Source: Nitrosomonadaceae bacterium (GTDB taxonomy: Bacteria; Pseudomonadota; Gammaproteobacteria; Burkholderiales; Nitrosomonadaceae). From it: a stretch of 64,000 nucleotides of DNA. The stretch spans positions 1-64,000 of the forward strand of contig JAUSLF010000043.1 in the NCBI GenBank assembly GCA_030646695.1, in the 5' to 3' direction. Of this stretch, positions 1-10,394 are shown in pieces. Within the stretch, counting starts at the first letter, position 1. The number at the start of each line of letters is the position of its first letter. The notes below the pieces were generated by a model. It did not search any database. It had not been told where the DNA came from and saw only the letters and a list, made by a program, of their open reading frames with translations. The position numbers and the translations under genes are program-made.

Positions 1-110
1 GCATTACCCATCATTGCGACATCCTCGAAACAGGCAACGATTCTTATCGCTTCAAACAGCGTAAAAATTACTCTCAACAAACCAGAAAAGTGGAAACATT
101 TGGACGCTGA
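1..110 (+). CDS. istB: IS21-family helper ATPase IstB, C-terminal end (partial)
   Basis: The third plus frame runs open from the window edge to a TGA at 108-110 and reads ITHHCDILETGNDSYRFKQR followed by a short basic tail. This is the conserved C-terminus of IstB, the AAA+ helper ATPase that directs target choice for the IS21 transposase. The Walker motifs and the start lie left of the window. The gene belongs to an IS21-type element whose right end follows directly. Family recognition rests on the HHCDI..TGN..YRFK signature only. Confidence 0.8.
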   Translation, partial: ITHHCDILETGNDSYRFKQRKNYSQQTRKVETFGR

Positions 111-134
111 CTAGTGGAAAGTTTTCGACGCTGA
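91..134 (+). repeat. Terminal direct repeats of the IS21-type element
   Basis: TGGAAACATTTGGACGCTGA (91-110) and TGGAAAGTTTTCGACGCTGA (115-134) match at 16 of 20 positions, 24 bases apart. The first copy covers the end of istB. Repeated transposase-binding sites inside the ends are typical of IS21 elements. Confidence 0.7.
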
Positions 135-140
135 TTGACA

Positions 141-389
141 AAGATAATCCATGCCTTCGGTAACGACGCGCAAAACCTCTTCGGTGTTAACGCCACGGTA
201 GAGGGAGAGTGCCATGACGTAATAAGCGACTGCATGCGCAGGCAGGTCTCGCTGTCGCTTGCTATGGCGATCATGTGCCGTGAGCGCTTCATCAACCAGC
301 GAGGGCGGCACTAAACGAGACAAAAGCCCCACGCTCAAATAGTCGGACACCCGAACCTGTCCTCTCAGCTCTGCCGCTTTCCCCGCCAT
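141..389 (-). pseudogene. IS4-type transposase, N-terminal remnant
   Basis: Reading left from an ATG at 389, about 83 codons give a protein starting MAGKAAELRG with the block LPAHAVAYYVMALSLYRGV and a following EEVLRVV. This matches the N-terminal domain of IS4-type DDE transposases. The frame then runs into the IS21 terminal repeat at 140 and soon stops, so the catalytic DDE domain is missing here. Its start overlaps the 3' end of the neighbouring HEPN-motif gene by 25 bases, which suggests this element first cut that gene and was then cut by the IS21 insertion. Confidence 0.7.
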
Positions 390-1009
390 GATCCGCCTCC
401 GGTATAATCTGCGTACCGAAGAAGTATAACGGGAATTTCGTTAAGTGAATAGCATTGGGGACAGACCACGATAGCACAATCATTGGCATCCGTATCCGGA
501 TTGAAATGAAGAGTCTTGTTTCTGAGATCCCGTAATAACCTAAAAGTCTGGGCTGCGGCGGGAAGAACGATTCCCCAGCTTTCCAGAGTGTCGATAGCAA
601 GATCCCAATTGTCGAAAGAGTCTTTTCTGTATACTTTCTTGTATTCTTTGGTTTCTTTGAAGTCGTCACGAAACAAGAGTACCAAGTGGTTCAGTACGCG
701 CTCTCCCAAGGCACAGAAGGCTGTTAGCGCTGGGTAATAGGCACCGACGACAAAAGCAGACCTAGCTTGGTGAAAAAACTTGTTATGGAATGCAATGAGC
801 GAAATAGGCATTGCCCCAATGGCGCGGAAGTTTTTAACCTTTTCGTGTAGTCCAATCGAGCCATATTCTGCTGCAAGCCCTTCGATAACTTGGTGCTTGT
901 TTCGTTGCCACATCTCTTTGATGTGCGGTTTCCAGTTATCGCCAATTTCTTGGTTAAGAATGTTGGCTCGGGCATCAAAGTCATAGGCAAGAACTGTGTA
1001 ACGTTTCAT
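365..1009 (-). CDS. Cassette protein with HEPN-like RN-x3-H motif, 3' end altered by an IS
   Basis: The protein has about 214 residues. Its largely helical sequence contains FRLLRDLRNKTLHFNPD at about residues 157-173; the RNKTLH part fits the R-x4-H motif of HEPN domains, found in many RNases of toxin and phage-defence systems. The last dozen residues (from about TGGGSW) are encoded by transposase upstream DNA, so the natural C-terminus is probably lost. The ATG at 1009 lies 10 bases after an attC-type right core, the usual position of a first gene in an integron cassette. I do not recognise a named family. The HEPN assignment rests on one motif. Confidence 0.55.
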   Translation of the reverse strand: MKRYTVLAYDFDARANILNQEIGDNWKPHIKEMWQRNKHQVIEGLAAEYGSIGLHEKVKNFRAIGAMPISLIAFHNKFFHQARSAFVVGAYYPALTAFCALGERVLNHLVLLFRDDFKETKEYKKVYRKDSFDNWDLAIDTLESWGIVLPAAAQTFRLLRDLRNKTLHFNPDTDANDCAIVVCPQCYSLNEIPVILLRYADYTGGGSWRGKRQS

Positions 1010-1018
1010 AGGTTGAGG

Positions 1019-1073
1019 TTCTAACGTTCACGCTAACCGGCCTGCGCAGGTTCGGTTGAGCACAGGGTTGGAC
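1019..1073 (-). other. attC-like recombination site
   Basis: Read on the minus strand, GTCCAAC (1073-1067) matches the RYYYAAC core exactly, and GTTAGAA (1025-1019) matches GTTRRRY at six of seven positions. Between them lie near-palindromic arms, GCTCAACC and GGTTAGCG, around an inner CCTGCGCAGG. The length of 55 bases is within the attC range. It closes the short cassette to its right and stands 10 bases before the ATG of the next gene. Confidence 0.65.
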
Positions 1074-1385
1074 GAAGCCGCTACGCGGAGAAACGCCATG
1101 GGGATTTTCAGGGTTCTCACGAGATTGTTCAGTATTGAAAACAGAAAACACATTTGCCAAAAGATTTCGAGTAAAATTATCGGGCGCATCTGCATTACCT
1201 CAATTGGCGCGCAGCCAAAAATGATTTCGCTTTATTCCATTCCGCTGCACTTGGCAGTTGAGTAGATGCTGTAACTGTTTGGCAACAAACAGCTTCTCTC
1301 TGAATGCCGTACAGGATGCTGTACGGATTGTCATGTAGCCAAAAAAGATATTTTCATAGTAAAAACTCGCACCAAGGCCGGGCTT
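1074..1385. other. Short cassette body without convincing ORF, two perfect hairpins
   Basis: The stretch lies between two attC-like sites, so it is one cassette. The only sizeable minus-strand frame has about 64 codons, would start with a TTG inside the attC core and lacks a ribosome-binding site. Two perfect inverted repeats are visible: CTGTTTG-GCAA-CAAACAG (1275-1292, a GNRA-type loop on the plus strand) and CCGTACAG-GATG-CTGTACGG (1307-1326). The 9-mer GATGCTGTA occurs at 1265-1273 and again at 1315-1323. This looks like structured RNA or a protein-binding region, not a coding gene. Confidence 0.5.
1275..1326. repeat. Two adjacent perfect hairpins in the cassette
   Basis: Stem 1 is 7 bp with a four-base loop (1275-1292). 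Stem 2 is 8 bp with a four-base loop (1307-1326). They are 14 bases apart, and neither is followed by a T-run that would make it a plain terminator. Confidence 0.75.
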
Positions 1386-1448
1386 GTCCAACAAACGGTT
1401 CAGATCGTGGCTCGCTTCGCGATCACAATCTAACCTTAATCGTTAGCT
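1386..1448 (-). other. attC-like recombination site
   Basis: On the minus strand AGCTAAC (1448-1442; one mismatch to RYYYAAC) and GTTGGAC (1392-1386; exact GTTRRRY) flank a long imperfect palindrome with arms AGATTGTG and CACGATCT around a GAA-centred loop. The stop codon of the gene to its right lies inside the first core (AGC TAA C), a usual arrangement for integron cassettes. Total length is 63 bases. Confidence 0.7.
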
Positions 1449-2291
1449 TCGTTTGAGGACGTTAGCAAGATCATTGACTGCAGCTTGCACGACCAGCCAC
1501 GAAATTTTTGATGTGTCTTCATCGGGATTCGCCCTGGTTGCCATTTGTTCGTAGGGATGAACGAGATTGCGAAAGCTGCGAAGCGCATGCGAGAAGCGCT
1601 TTATGTCTAGGCCAAGCCACCCGACGTTGTGCGCGACATCAATCATTTCAGCGAGCGTCCACTCGGCAAAGTGTTTGATCTTTCCGGTCTTTGAATCTTT
1701 GGGAGAGCATGAACATGCGTTGGCCATTGCAGGGTTGCGCTGACAGATGCCAAGCAGCAAACCTTCGAGCAAACTACCCATGATGATGATTGCGGCTAAA
1801 TATGCCTCAGCATCGACACAGCGTTGGGCCTCTGCCCATCGTTCGCCAAGAATTTCGCCGATGCCAGGCTCAAGATTGAGCGCGAGAAAATCTGGTGGCG
1901 GTTGGGGCTTGAGTTCCTCGTATTCTTGTGGCGTGTCGTAATTTACCTCGACTTTTTCGAACGTTGGCTCAATGCCTACGAGCCTTACGCGGAAACCTTC
2001 GACATAGGTAGCCTCGTTGATTGCCTTGAGTGCCTGCGCAATCTTCTCTTTGTCGCCAGCATACTCTCTGGGTGACGCAAGACGCTTTAGGATGCCAGCA
2101 AGTTCTTCCCGAGTGCAAACCTTCAAGCAGTCGAGCACCCAGCGTTGCCTTGTGGAGCCGTCGTGAACAAACCGCGGAAAGCCAGCACGAGAGAAGAAGG
2201 CCGTTAGTTGTGAACTCGATCGGTAAACCGGATATTGCGTGCCGTTGCCGCAGATGATTTCAGCGATTCTGTCGAGCGTGCTCTCATCCAT
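1443..2291 (-). CDS. AbiJ-like protein with C-terminal HEPN-like region
   Basis: The protein has 282 residues. The N-terminal third contains YRSSSQLTAFF and the STRQRWVLDCL block, resembling the helical N-terminal domains found on AbiJ-type abortive-infection proteins. The C-terminal half (about residues 140-282) is a helical module with SLLEGLLLG and ends in RSFRNLVHPYEQ, an R-x6-H arrangement compatible with HEPN RNases. The ATG at 2291 follows a GTTAGGT core by 14 bases and the stop lies inside an attC core, so this is a complete cassette gene. Such proteins often act in phage defence; that role is inferred here. It could instead be an uncharacterised HEPN protein without the AbiJ relation. 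Confidence 0.6.
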   Translation of the reverse strand: MDESTLDRIAEIICGNGTQYPVYRSSSQLTAFFSRAGFPRFVHDGSTRQRWVLDCLKVCTREELAGILKRLASPREYAGDKEKIAQALKAINEATYVEGFRVRLVGIEPTFEKVEVNYDTPQEYEELKPQPPPDFLALNLEPGIGEILGERWAEAQRCVDAEAYLAAIIIMGSLLEGLLLGICQRNPAMANACSCSPKDSKTGKIKHFAEWTLAEMIDVAHNVGWLGLDIKRFSHALRSFRNLVHPYEQMATRANPDEDTSKISWLVVQAAVNDLANVLKRS

Positions 2292-2617
2292 GGTGTAGGG
2301 AAGAACCTAACTTTGTTATAGAGAGACAGCTTTGCGCTCTAACTCCGACATCTGCTCCCTAACTCAGTATCGCGAATCGCGCTAAAAGCAAATTGTAGCC
2401 TAGCTTCCGGACAGCTACGCTGGATTTTAACAATATTAAATAATCGTGAAAAGCAGCACTGCGCCGTTTTCTCCTCTGAAACCCGCGAAGGTACTCGATT
2501 TGTCGCATACGTGCGAATGGTGGCTTCGGAGCTGAAGCCCGACCGTCTCCTCCTGGCAGAGCAATTGGCATCTGACACAGACTGCCATATCGAGCCGGAA
2601 CTATTACAAATAATTCA
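2292..2617. other. Intergenic stretch with cassette boundary and REP-like repeat
   Basis: The stretch holds no convincing gene. At 2306-2312 the minus strand reads GTTAGGT, an exact GTTRRRY core 14 bases before the AbiJ-like start, so this is the outer edge of the cassette. A degenerate palindrome lies just to its right. At 2506-2557 lies one copy of an interspersed hairpin repeat. The short frames here have no ribosome-binding site. Confidence 0.6.
2506..2557 (+). repeat. Interspersed REP-like hairpin repeat, copy A
   Basis: The copy centres on the inverted repeat GGCTTC-GGAGCT-GAAGCC. It matches copy C (55474-55523) at about 36 of 43 positions and, inverted, copy B (9342-9394) at roughly 33 of 43. 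Counts were made by eye. Confidence 0.6.
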
Positions 2618-2971
2618 CTACAACAATTTCGCTACCTTCTCCGGCGGGCGGCATAGCACAGCCTCATCACCGCGCACTACAATGGGCCGCTGAATCAGAT
2701 CCGGGTTGTCCACCATGATCTTGATCAGCTCGTCATCCGATAGCTGCCGCTCGGCAAGTTTAAGGCTGTATGCCAGCGGCTCATCGCTACGCAGCACATC
2801 GCGTACCGGCACACCCAGTTTTTCAATCAGCCCACGTAACTGTTCGACGGTCAAAGGTGACTCGTAGTAATTGACAGCCTCGAACTCTTCCCCGTTCTCC
2901 TTGAGGATGGCAAGCGTGGCTCTGCATTTGCTGCAGGTGGGTTTCTGGTAAATGACTATCTTGTTGCTCAT
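2618..2971 (-). CDS. arsC: ArsC-family arsenate reductase-like protein
   Basis: The 117-residue length is usual for the ArsC/Spx/YffB family. Near the N-terminus it has KPTCSKCRATLAIL, a CxxC with cysteines at about positions 13 and 16, and later QRPIVV, the conserved turn of ArsC proteins. Glutaredoxin-coupled ArsC enzymes reduce arsenate to arsenite, but many family members lack proof of that activity. No ars regulator or efflux gene is near. It follows the antiporter gene by 38 bases on the same strand and is probably co-transcribed with it. Confidence 0.75.
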   Translation of the reverse strand: MSNKIVIYQKPTCSKCRATLAILKENGEEFEAVNYYESPLTVEQLRGLIEKLGVPVRDVLRSDEPLAYSLKLAERQLSDDELIKIMVDNPDLIQRPIVVRGDEAVLCRPPEKVAKLL

Positions 2972-3009
2972 GTACTCCCTCCTGTGTTCGCTCTATACAA
3001 TGTGGCTGT

Positions 3010-4713
3010 CTATTTGGCCGCGATTTTTTCCAGTATATGGCGTGTCATGCTGAGCGCAAGCTCGTGCTCACCGAGAAATACTGTTCCCGCACCCTCGTTG
3101 CGTAGCAGCGCGGCTTCTTCGTCGCTATGCGTACGTATGATAATCTCGATTTGCGGGTTGAGCATGCGCGCGGTTTCGACCATGCTGCGTACCCGCAAGG
3201 TATCAGGGATCGCAATCACCAGCATGTTGGCCCGTGCAATATGCGCCTGTATCAGCACCGCCGGTTCCGCGGCATCGCCGGCAACGGCATGAATTCCGCG
3301 CTTGCGCAATCTCTCAACCACCTCGCGGTTTTGTTCGGCCACGACCAGTGGTAATCCTTCCTCCGCCAGGGACTCACCGATACGCTGGCCGACCCGGCCA
3401 TAACCGATCAGCACCACATGGTCGGTTACGGAGCTTGATGCGACGGTCATCGGCAGTTCCGCCAGCGGATCAACGGTGCGCTCCAGCATGCGGGCGAGCT
3501 CCGAGCGCGAGCGGATCCAGGCTTGCACGGGTTCGATCATCTGGAATACCAGCGGATTGAGCGTGATCGAGATCAGCGCTCCCGCCAATATGAGATTCTG
3601 GCCCTCGACCGGCAGCAGCCCGAGGGAAACCCCCAGCGCCGTAAGGATGAAAGAGAATTCGCCGATTTGCGCGAGACTGGCCGATACTGTGAGCGCCGTA
3701 TTCAGCGGGTAACGGAAAGCAAGCACGAGCAGAAAAGCCGCCAGGGATTTGCCTGTGACGATGATGGCAATCACAGCCAGCACCCGCAGCGGCTGTTGCA
3801 TCACGATGTTCGGATCGAACAGCATGCCAACCGATACGAAGAACAAAACCGAGAAAGCATCTCTGAGCGGCAGCGATTCCTGTGCAGCCCGATGGCTCAG
3901 ATGCGACTCGCGCATGACCATGCCGGCGAAAAAAGCGCCGAGCGCGAAAGAAACGCCAAACAGCATCGCGGAGCCGTAGGCAATGCCCACCGCCACCGCG
4001 ATTACGCTCAGGATGAAGAGCTCGTTTGAGTTGGTGCTGGCAACATGCCACAGCAACCACGGGAACACGCGCTTTCCGACAACCAGCATCAGGGCGATGA
4101 AGACGGCAACTTTGCCGAAGGTAATCAGCAACGTGATCAGCAGGTCCGGATCGGCTGCACCCGCAGCAGAACCGCCGACATCAGCGCCCAGCCATCCTGC
4201 CAGCGGCGGCAGTAATACCAGAACCAGCACCATTGCCAGATCCTCGACCACCAGCCAGCCTACTGCGATCTGGCCGTTGACCGACTTGAGCGCACCGCGC
4301 TGCTCCAACGCGCGCAGCAGCACGACGGTGCTCGCCACCGAAAGGGCCAGACCGAATACCAGACCTGCCCCCAGGCTCCAACCCCAGAGGGTGGCAACCC
4401 CGACACCAAGGGCAGTTGCCACCACAATCTGCAAGATGGCACCTGGCACGGCAATACGCCGAACGGCTAATAAATCGTCCAGCGAGAAGTGCAAGCCGAC
4501 ACCGAACATCAGAAGAATCACGCCGATTTCCGCCAGTTGGCGCGATAACTCAATGTCGGCAACAAAACCAGGCGTCGCCGGGCCAAGAATGACACCGGCG
4601 AGCAGGTAGCCAACCAGTACCGGCAGCTTCAACCGATGGGCGATGAGTCCCAGGATCAAAGCAAGACCCAGGCTGGCGGCAATGGTGGTGATTAAGGTAA
4701 GGCTATGCGGCAT
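3010..4713 (-). CDS. ybaL: CPA2-family cation/proton antiporter, Kef/YbaL type
   Basis: The protein has 567 residues. About 390 N-terminal residues form a dozen membrane segments typical of the Na+/H+ exchanger fold (LPVLVGYLLAGVILGP, GEFSFILTALG). A cytoplasmic TrkA-N/RCK domain follows from about residue 430, with the Rossmann signature VVLIGYGRVGQRIG and an acidic residue after the second strand. The role is K+ or Na+ efflux in exchange for protons across the inner membrane, gated by nucleotide binding at the RCK domain. It is first in a two-gene unit with the arsC-like gene. YbaL and KefB/C cannot be told apart with certainty; no KefF/G partner is present. Confidence 0.85.
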   Translation of the reverse strand: MPHSLTLITTIAASLGLALILGLIAHRLKLPVLVGYLLAGVILGPATPGFVADIELSRQLAEIGVILLMFGVGLHFSLDDLLAVRRIAVPGAILQIVVATALGVGVATLWGWSLGAGLVFGLALSVASTVVLLRALEQRGALKSVNGQIAVGWLVVEDLAMVLVLVLLPPLAGWLGADVGGSAAGAADPDLLITLLITFGKVAVFIALMLVVGKRVFPWLLWHVASTNSNELFILSVIAVAVGIAYGSAMLFGVSFALGAFFAGMVMRESHLSHRAAQESLPLRDAFSVLFFVSVGMLFDPNIVMQQPLRVLAVIAIIVTGKSLAAFLLVLAFRYPLNTALTVSASLAQIGEFSFILTALGVSLGLLPVEGQNLILAGALISITLNPLVFQMIEPVQAWIRSRSELARMLERTVDPLAELPMTVASSSVTDHVVLIGYGRVGQRIGESLAEEGLPLVVAEQNREVVERLRKRGIHAVAGDAAEPAVLIQAHIARANMLVIAIPDTLRVRSMVETARMLNPQIEIIIRTHSDEEAALLRNEGAGTVFLGEHELALSMTRHILEKIAAK

Positions 4714-4920
4714 GTGTTTGTTTTGTCGGTTAGTCTGGCTATTTCATACCCGCAGCATACCATGTGAATTTTCATGACGAACATACGGGATTCTGCCTGT
4801 CAGGTAACATTGTAAACGGTGTGATTATGCTCGAAGAAATTTCCCTCGGGATATACCTGCGCCCGACGGAACAAAACTTTAAATAGACCAGCGAGAGCGC
4901 GGGTGAATTCCACCCACCGT

Positions 4921-7758
<2,838 letters not shown>

Positions 7759-7810
7759 GGCGGTACGTACTCCTGGAGGGTCATGTCCTGCACTGCAGGC
7801 TGTAAAGATG

Positions 7811-9268
7811 CTAAATCACGAACATATCGACAAATTCATTGACCGCTGTCGCTTCCAGCTTTTTCTGGTCGAGACATAGGTCGATTATCGCTTTTTGCTG
7901 TTTTGCCGGGAAGCGGCGCGCAAGATTGATCCTGAACTTGGTCTCTAGCAACGGCATCCCTTCCTTGCGGCGGCGCTTGTGGCCGATAGGGTATTCCACC
8001 ACTACTTCGTTCAGTTTCTGGCCACCCGTGAATTCTACCGTGACGGCGTTGGTGATGGCGCGTTTTTCAGGATCGTGGTAATCCTTGGTAAATTGCGGCT
8101 CTTCAACGCAGGCGATTTTGTCACGCAGCCTGTCGATGCGCGGGTCTGCGGCAACGGCATCGGCGTAATCGGCGGCGGTCAGCCGCCCGAAAATCAGCGG
8201 CACCGCCACCATGTATTGCATGCAATGGTCGCGGTCTGCGGGATTGTTGAGCGGTCCTTGCTTGTCGATGATGCGGATAGCCGCCTCGTGGGTGCGGATC
8301 GTGATTTTTTTGATGTCGGCTATCCGCTCCCTGACCAAGGGGTGCAGTTGCATGGCGCATTCCACCGCTGTCTGGGCATGGAACTCAGCCGGGAAGGAAA
8401 TTTTGAACAGCACATTCTCCATCACGTACGCATCCCATTGTTCGACTGGCCGCTGCAACTTGAATGGCCGTCCTTGGAACAGCACATCGTAGAATCCCCA
8501 GGTTTTGGCAGTCAGTGCCGAGGGGTAGCCCATTTCCCCCTTGAGCGTAATCAGTGCCAGCCACACCGCGCGGCTGGTGGCGTCACCCGCCGCCCAGGAT
8601 TTGCGCGAGCCGGTATTGGGTGCATGGCGATAAGTGCGTAGCGCTTGTCCGTCCACCCAGGCTTGCGAAAGTGCGTCGATAATCTGATCACGATTGCCGC
8701 CAAGCATATGCGTCACCACTGCGGTGGAAGCAACTTTCACCAGCAGCACATGATCCAGCCCCACCTGGTTGAAGCTGTTTTCCAGCGCCAGGCAGCCCTG
8801 AATTTCGTGGGCTTTGATCATTGCCGTCAGCACCTCGCGCATCAATAGCGGTTTTCTATCCACATTGCCCGCCACGATATTGCGCGCTAACCAATCAGCC
8901 GTGGCCAGGATACCGCCCAGATTATCCGACGGGTGTCCCCATTCGGCGGCCAGCCAGGTATCGTTGAAATCGAGCCAGCGTATCATCGTGCCGATATTGA
9001 ATGCAGCCTGCACCGGGTCAAGCTGGAATCGGGTGCCAGGGACTCTTGCGCCATTCGGCACGATGGTGCCGGGAACAATGGGACCAAGCAATTTGCCGCA
9101 TGCCGGATAGGACAGCGCCTCCAACCCGCAGCCCAGCGTGTCCATCAGACAGTTGCGCGCAGTGCCGTAGGCCAGGTTGCTGTGAATATTGCGATGGGCA
9201 ACATAATCGGCAATGTCCACCAGCACTTGGTCAGGCTGCGGGCGAATGTTGGAAATGTGGGATGTCAT
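7811..9268 (-). CDS. prpD: 2-methylcitrate dehydratase
   Basis: The protein has 485 residues, the normal PrpD length, and belongs to the MmgE/PrpD family. Recognisable blocks are [30 protein letters not shown] and [12 protein letters not shown]. PrpD dehydrates 2-methylcitrate to 2-methyl-cis-aconitate in the methylcitrate cycle and often has side activity on citrate. It is the first gene of a prpD-acnA pair. prpB, prpC and a prpR-type regulator are not in the window. Confidence 0.92.
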   Translation of the reverse strand: MTSHISNIRPQPDQVLVDIADYVAHRNIHSNLAYGTARNCLMDTLGCGLEALSYPACGKLLGPIVPGTIVPNGARVPGTRFQLDPVQAAFNIGTMIRWLDFNDTWLAAEWGHPSDNLGGILATADWLARNIVAGNVDRKPLLMREVLTAMIKAHEIQGCLALENSFNQVGLDHVLLVKVASTAVVTHMLGGNRDQIIDALSQAWVDGQALRTYRHAPNTGSRKSWAAGDATSRAVWLALITLKGEMGYPSALTAKTWGFYDVLFQGRPFKLQRPVEQWDAYVMENVLFKISFPAEFHAQTAVECAMQLHPLVRERIADIKKITIRTHEAAIRIIDKQGPLNNPADRDHCMQYMVAVPLIFGRLTAADYADAVAADPRIDRLRDKIACVEEPQFTKDYHDPEKRAITNAVTVEFTGGQKLNEVVVEYPIGHKRRRKEGMPLLETKFRINLARRFPAKQQKAIIDLCLDQKKLEATAVNEFVDMFVI

Positions 9269-9341
9269 GTGGAAGCGATAGAACTGATTATTCGGCGGTG
9301 CAATCCAATATTGCGCTCAATCCGGATACGCCACAAGCTAC

Positions 9342-9394
9342 CGGTAAGATGAGACGGCCGAGCTTCGGTGCCGAAGCCGCCATTCGTGCGTATG
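9342..9394 (-). repeat. Interspersed REP-like hairpin repeat, copy B
   Basis: This is the inverted copy of the repeat at 2506-2557, with the palindrome AGCTTCGGTGCCGAAGCC at its centre. It lies between prpD and the cassette genes that begin at 9499. Confidence 0.6.
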
Positions 9395-9498
9395 TTATAG
9401 TGAAAATAGTGGATGCACGATCCCCTGCGCCGAGCTAGGGAGCAGGTGCCAGAGTTGAGGCGCAAAACTGTCTCCCGATAACAGATTTAGGAGCTTCT

Positions 9499-9912
9499 AT
9501 GTCACGAATCAGCTTGCTCGCTGTGTTGTTGCTCGCTTCGAGTTCTGCGCTCTGCGGGCAATTGATATTTCCTCCTCCCGGCCCCAATAAGGTCATTGTC
9601 TGCGAGCCGAATGACCCAAAGAAAGAGGTCGTGTACATAGATCCAATGGCCTTGCCGTTATCCGACACCGATCCACTTGGGAAGTATTTTGACAACGGAG
9701 TCTGTGCCGGATACGAGGAGAAAGCTTGGGAAATGTATGTCACCAACTACTGGCGTAAGAGCGAGATCAAAGTTGGAACGAAAACCGACAAGGGGCTTGT
9801 GATCGAAGTTAAATTGCCCGTTGTCAGGGTTCAAACAAAAGGCGATGTCCAGTGGTTTCGGGTTGATGACCTGTCCCCAGAAATCAAGAAGCCTACTTGG
9901 CTCAGGCAGTAA
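9499..9912 (+). CDS. Exported protein of unknown function, first gene of a cassette
   Basis: The protein has 137 residues. An apparent signal peptide (MSRISLLAVLLLASSSALCG) is followed by a soluble domain with LIFPPPGPNK and VCEPNDPKKEVVYIDPMA. Two cysteines remain in the mature part. AGGAG lies six bases before the ATG. I do not recognise the family. It overlaps nothing, ends 20 bases before the next small gene and shares its cassette. A GTTGAGG core (six of seven positions) at about 9455 may mark the left edge of the cassette. Confidence 0.65.
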   Translation: MSRISLLAVLLLASSSALCGQLIFPPPGPNKVIVCEPNDPKKEVVYIDPMALPLSDTDPLGKYFDNGVCAGYEEKAWEMYVTNYWRKSEIKVGTKTDKGLVIEVKLPVVRVQTKGDVQWFRVDDLSPEIKKPTWLRQ

Positions 9913-9932
9913 TTTCAACTGGAGAGAAAATG

Positions 9933-10169
9933 ATGGAACCAGTTTCCTACACACACTCACGTCTTTGCTTTAAGGCTGACTTCATAGAACCGCTGGATGA
10001 TAGCGAATCATTTCGTGTGGATAGCAAAGTCGGGGCATTCGTAATGACCAAAAGCCAGTTCTATTCGGTGTTTCCGAATGTCATTGCATCCCTATCTTAT
10101 CGTGAGGGGAGGAAGCTTTATCACTATCCCAAACCGCCTGCAAAGGCTGACCAGTTTCGTGTCGATTAA
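9933..10169 (+). CDS. Small conserved-looking cassette protein, unknown function
   Basis: The protein has 78 residues. The longer frame from a TTG at 9897 is unlikely: GGAGAG at 9921-9926 stands six bases before the second of two adjacent ATGs (9930, 9933), so I place the start at 9933. The protein is soluble, with VGAFVMTKSQFYSVFPNV and YHYPKPPAKADQF. No signal peptide, membrane segment or known catalytic motif is visible. The stop comes six bases before an attC site, as expected for the last gene of a cassette. Confidence 0.65.
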   Translation: MEPVSYTHSRLCFKADFIEPLDDSESFRVDSKVGAFVMTKSQFYSVFPNVIASLSYREGRKLYHYPKPPAKADQFRVD

Positions 10170-10175
10170 CGCCGC

Positions 10176-10244
10176 TCCTAACACTTCGTTCCAGAGGGCG
10201 CTGCGCGACAAGACCGCGCAGCGCTGGTTACTTCTACGTTGAGC
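10176..10244 (+). other. attC-like recombination site
   Basis: TCCTAAC (10176-10182; six of seven positions match RYYYAAC) and GTTGAGC (10238-10244; exact GTTRRRY) flank a strong palindrome, GCGCTGCGCG and CGCGCAGCGC. The length is 69 bases. It is oriented with the plus-strand genes at 9499-10169, so it closes a two-gene cassette. Confidence 0.7.
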
Positions 10245-10394
10245 ATCTACTTTGAGAAAAATCGGCCACCTGCTCAGGCTCGACATCCCCCCTGCCCCTA
10301 TGGCAAACTCCATCCATTCGATGAACGGAAGAAATGGGCGCTGTTTTTCAGGATCATAGTCTGATACAAAATTAAATTGGAAGGAACCATCTGA

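Larger units (their letters stand above)
1..140 (+). mobile_element. Right end of an IS21-family insertion sequence
   Basis: The istB stop codon is followed by about 30 bases of non-coding end. The terminus carries two copies of a 20-base repeat (91-110 and 115-134), like the multiple terminal repeats of IS21 elements, and the likely last bases are CA at 139-140. From 141 on the sequence becomes an unrelated transposase read on the minus strand, so the element seems to have inserted there. The left end is outside the window. Confidence 0.7.

Noticed and set aside
1056-1265. 69-codon plus-strand frame in the short cassette
   Set aside because: It starts inside the attC-like site, has no ribosome-binding site and runs against the cassette direction; composition does not look coding.
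1200-1394. 64-codon minus-strand frame in the same cassette
   Set aside because: Its only start at the 5' edge is a TTG within the attC core, no SD is present, and its frame crosses both hairpins. Kept only as a remote possibility.
2339-2578. Short minus-strand frames between the AbiJ-like and arsC genes
   Set aside because: They overlap the REP-like repeat and the cassette edge and show no domain or SD.
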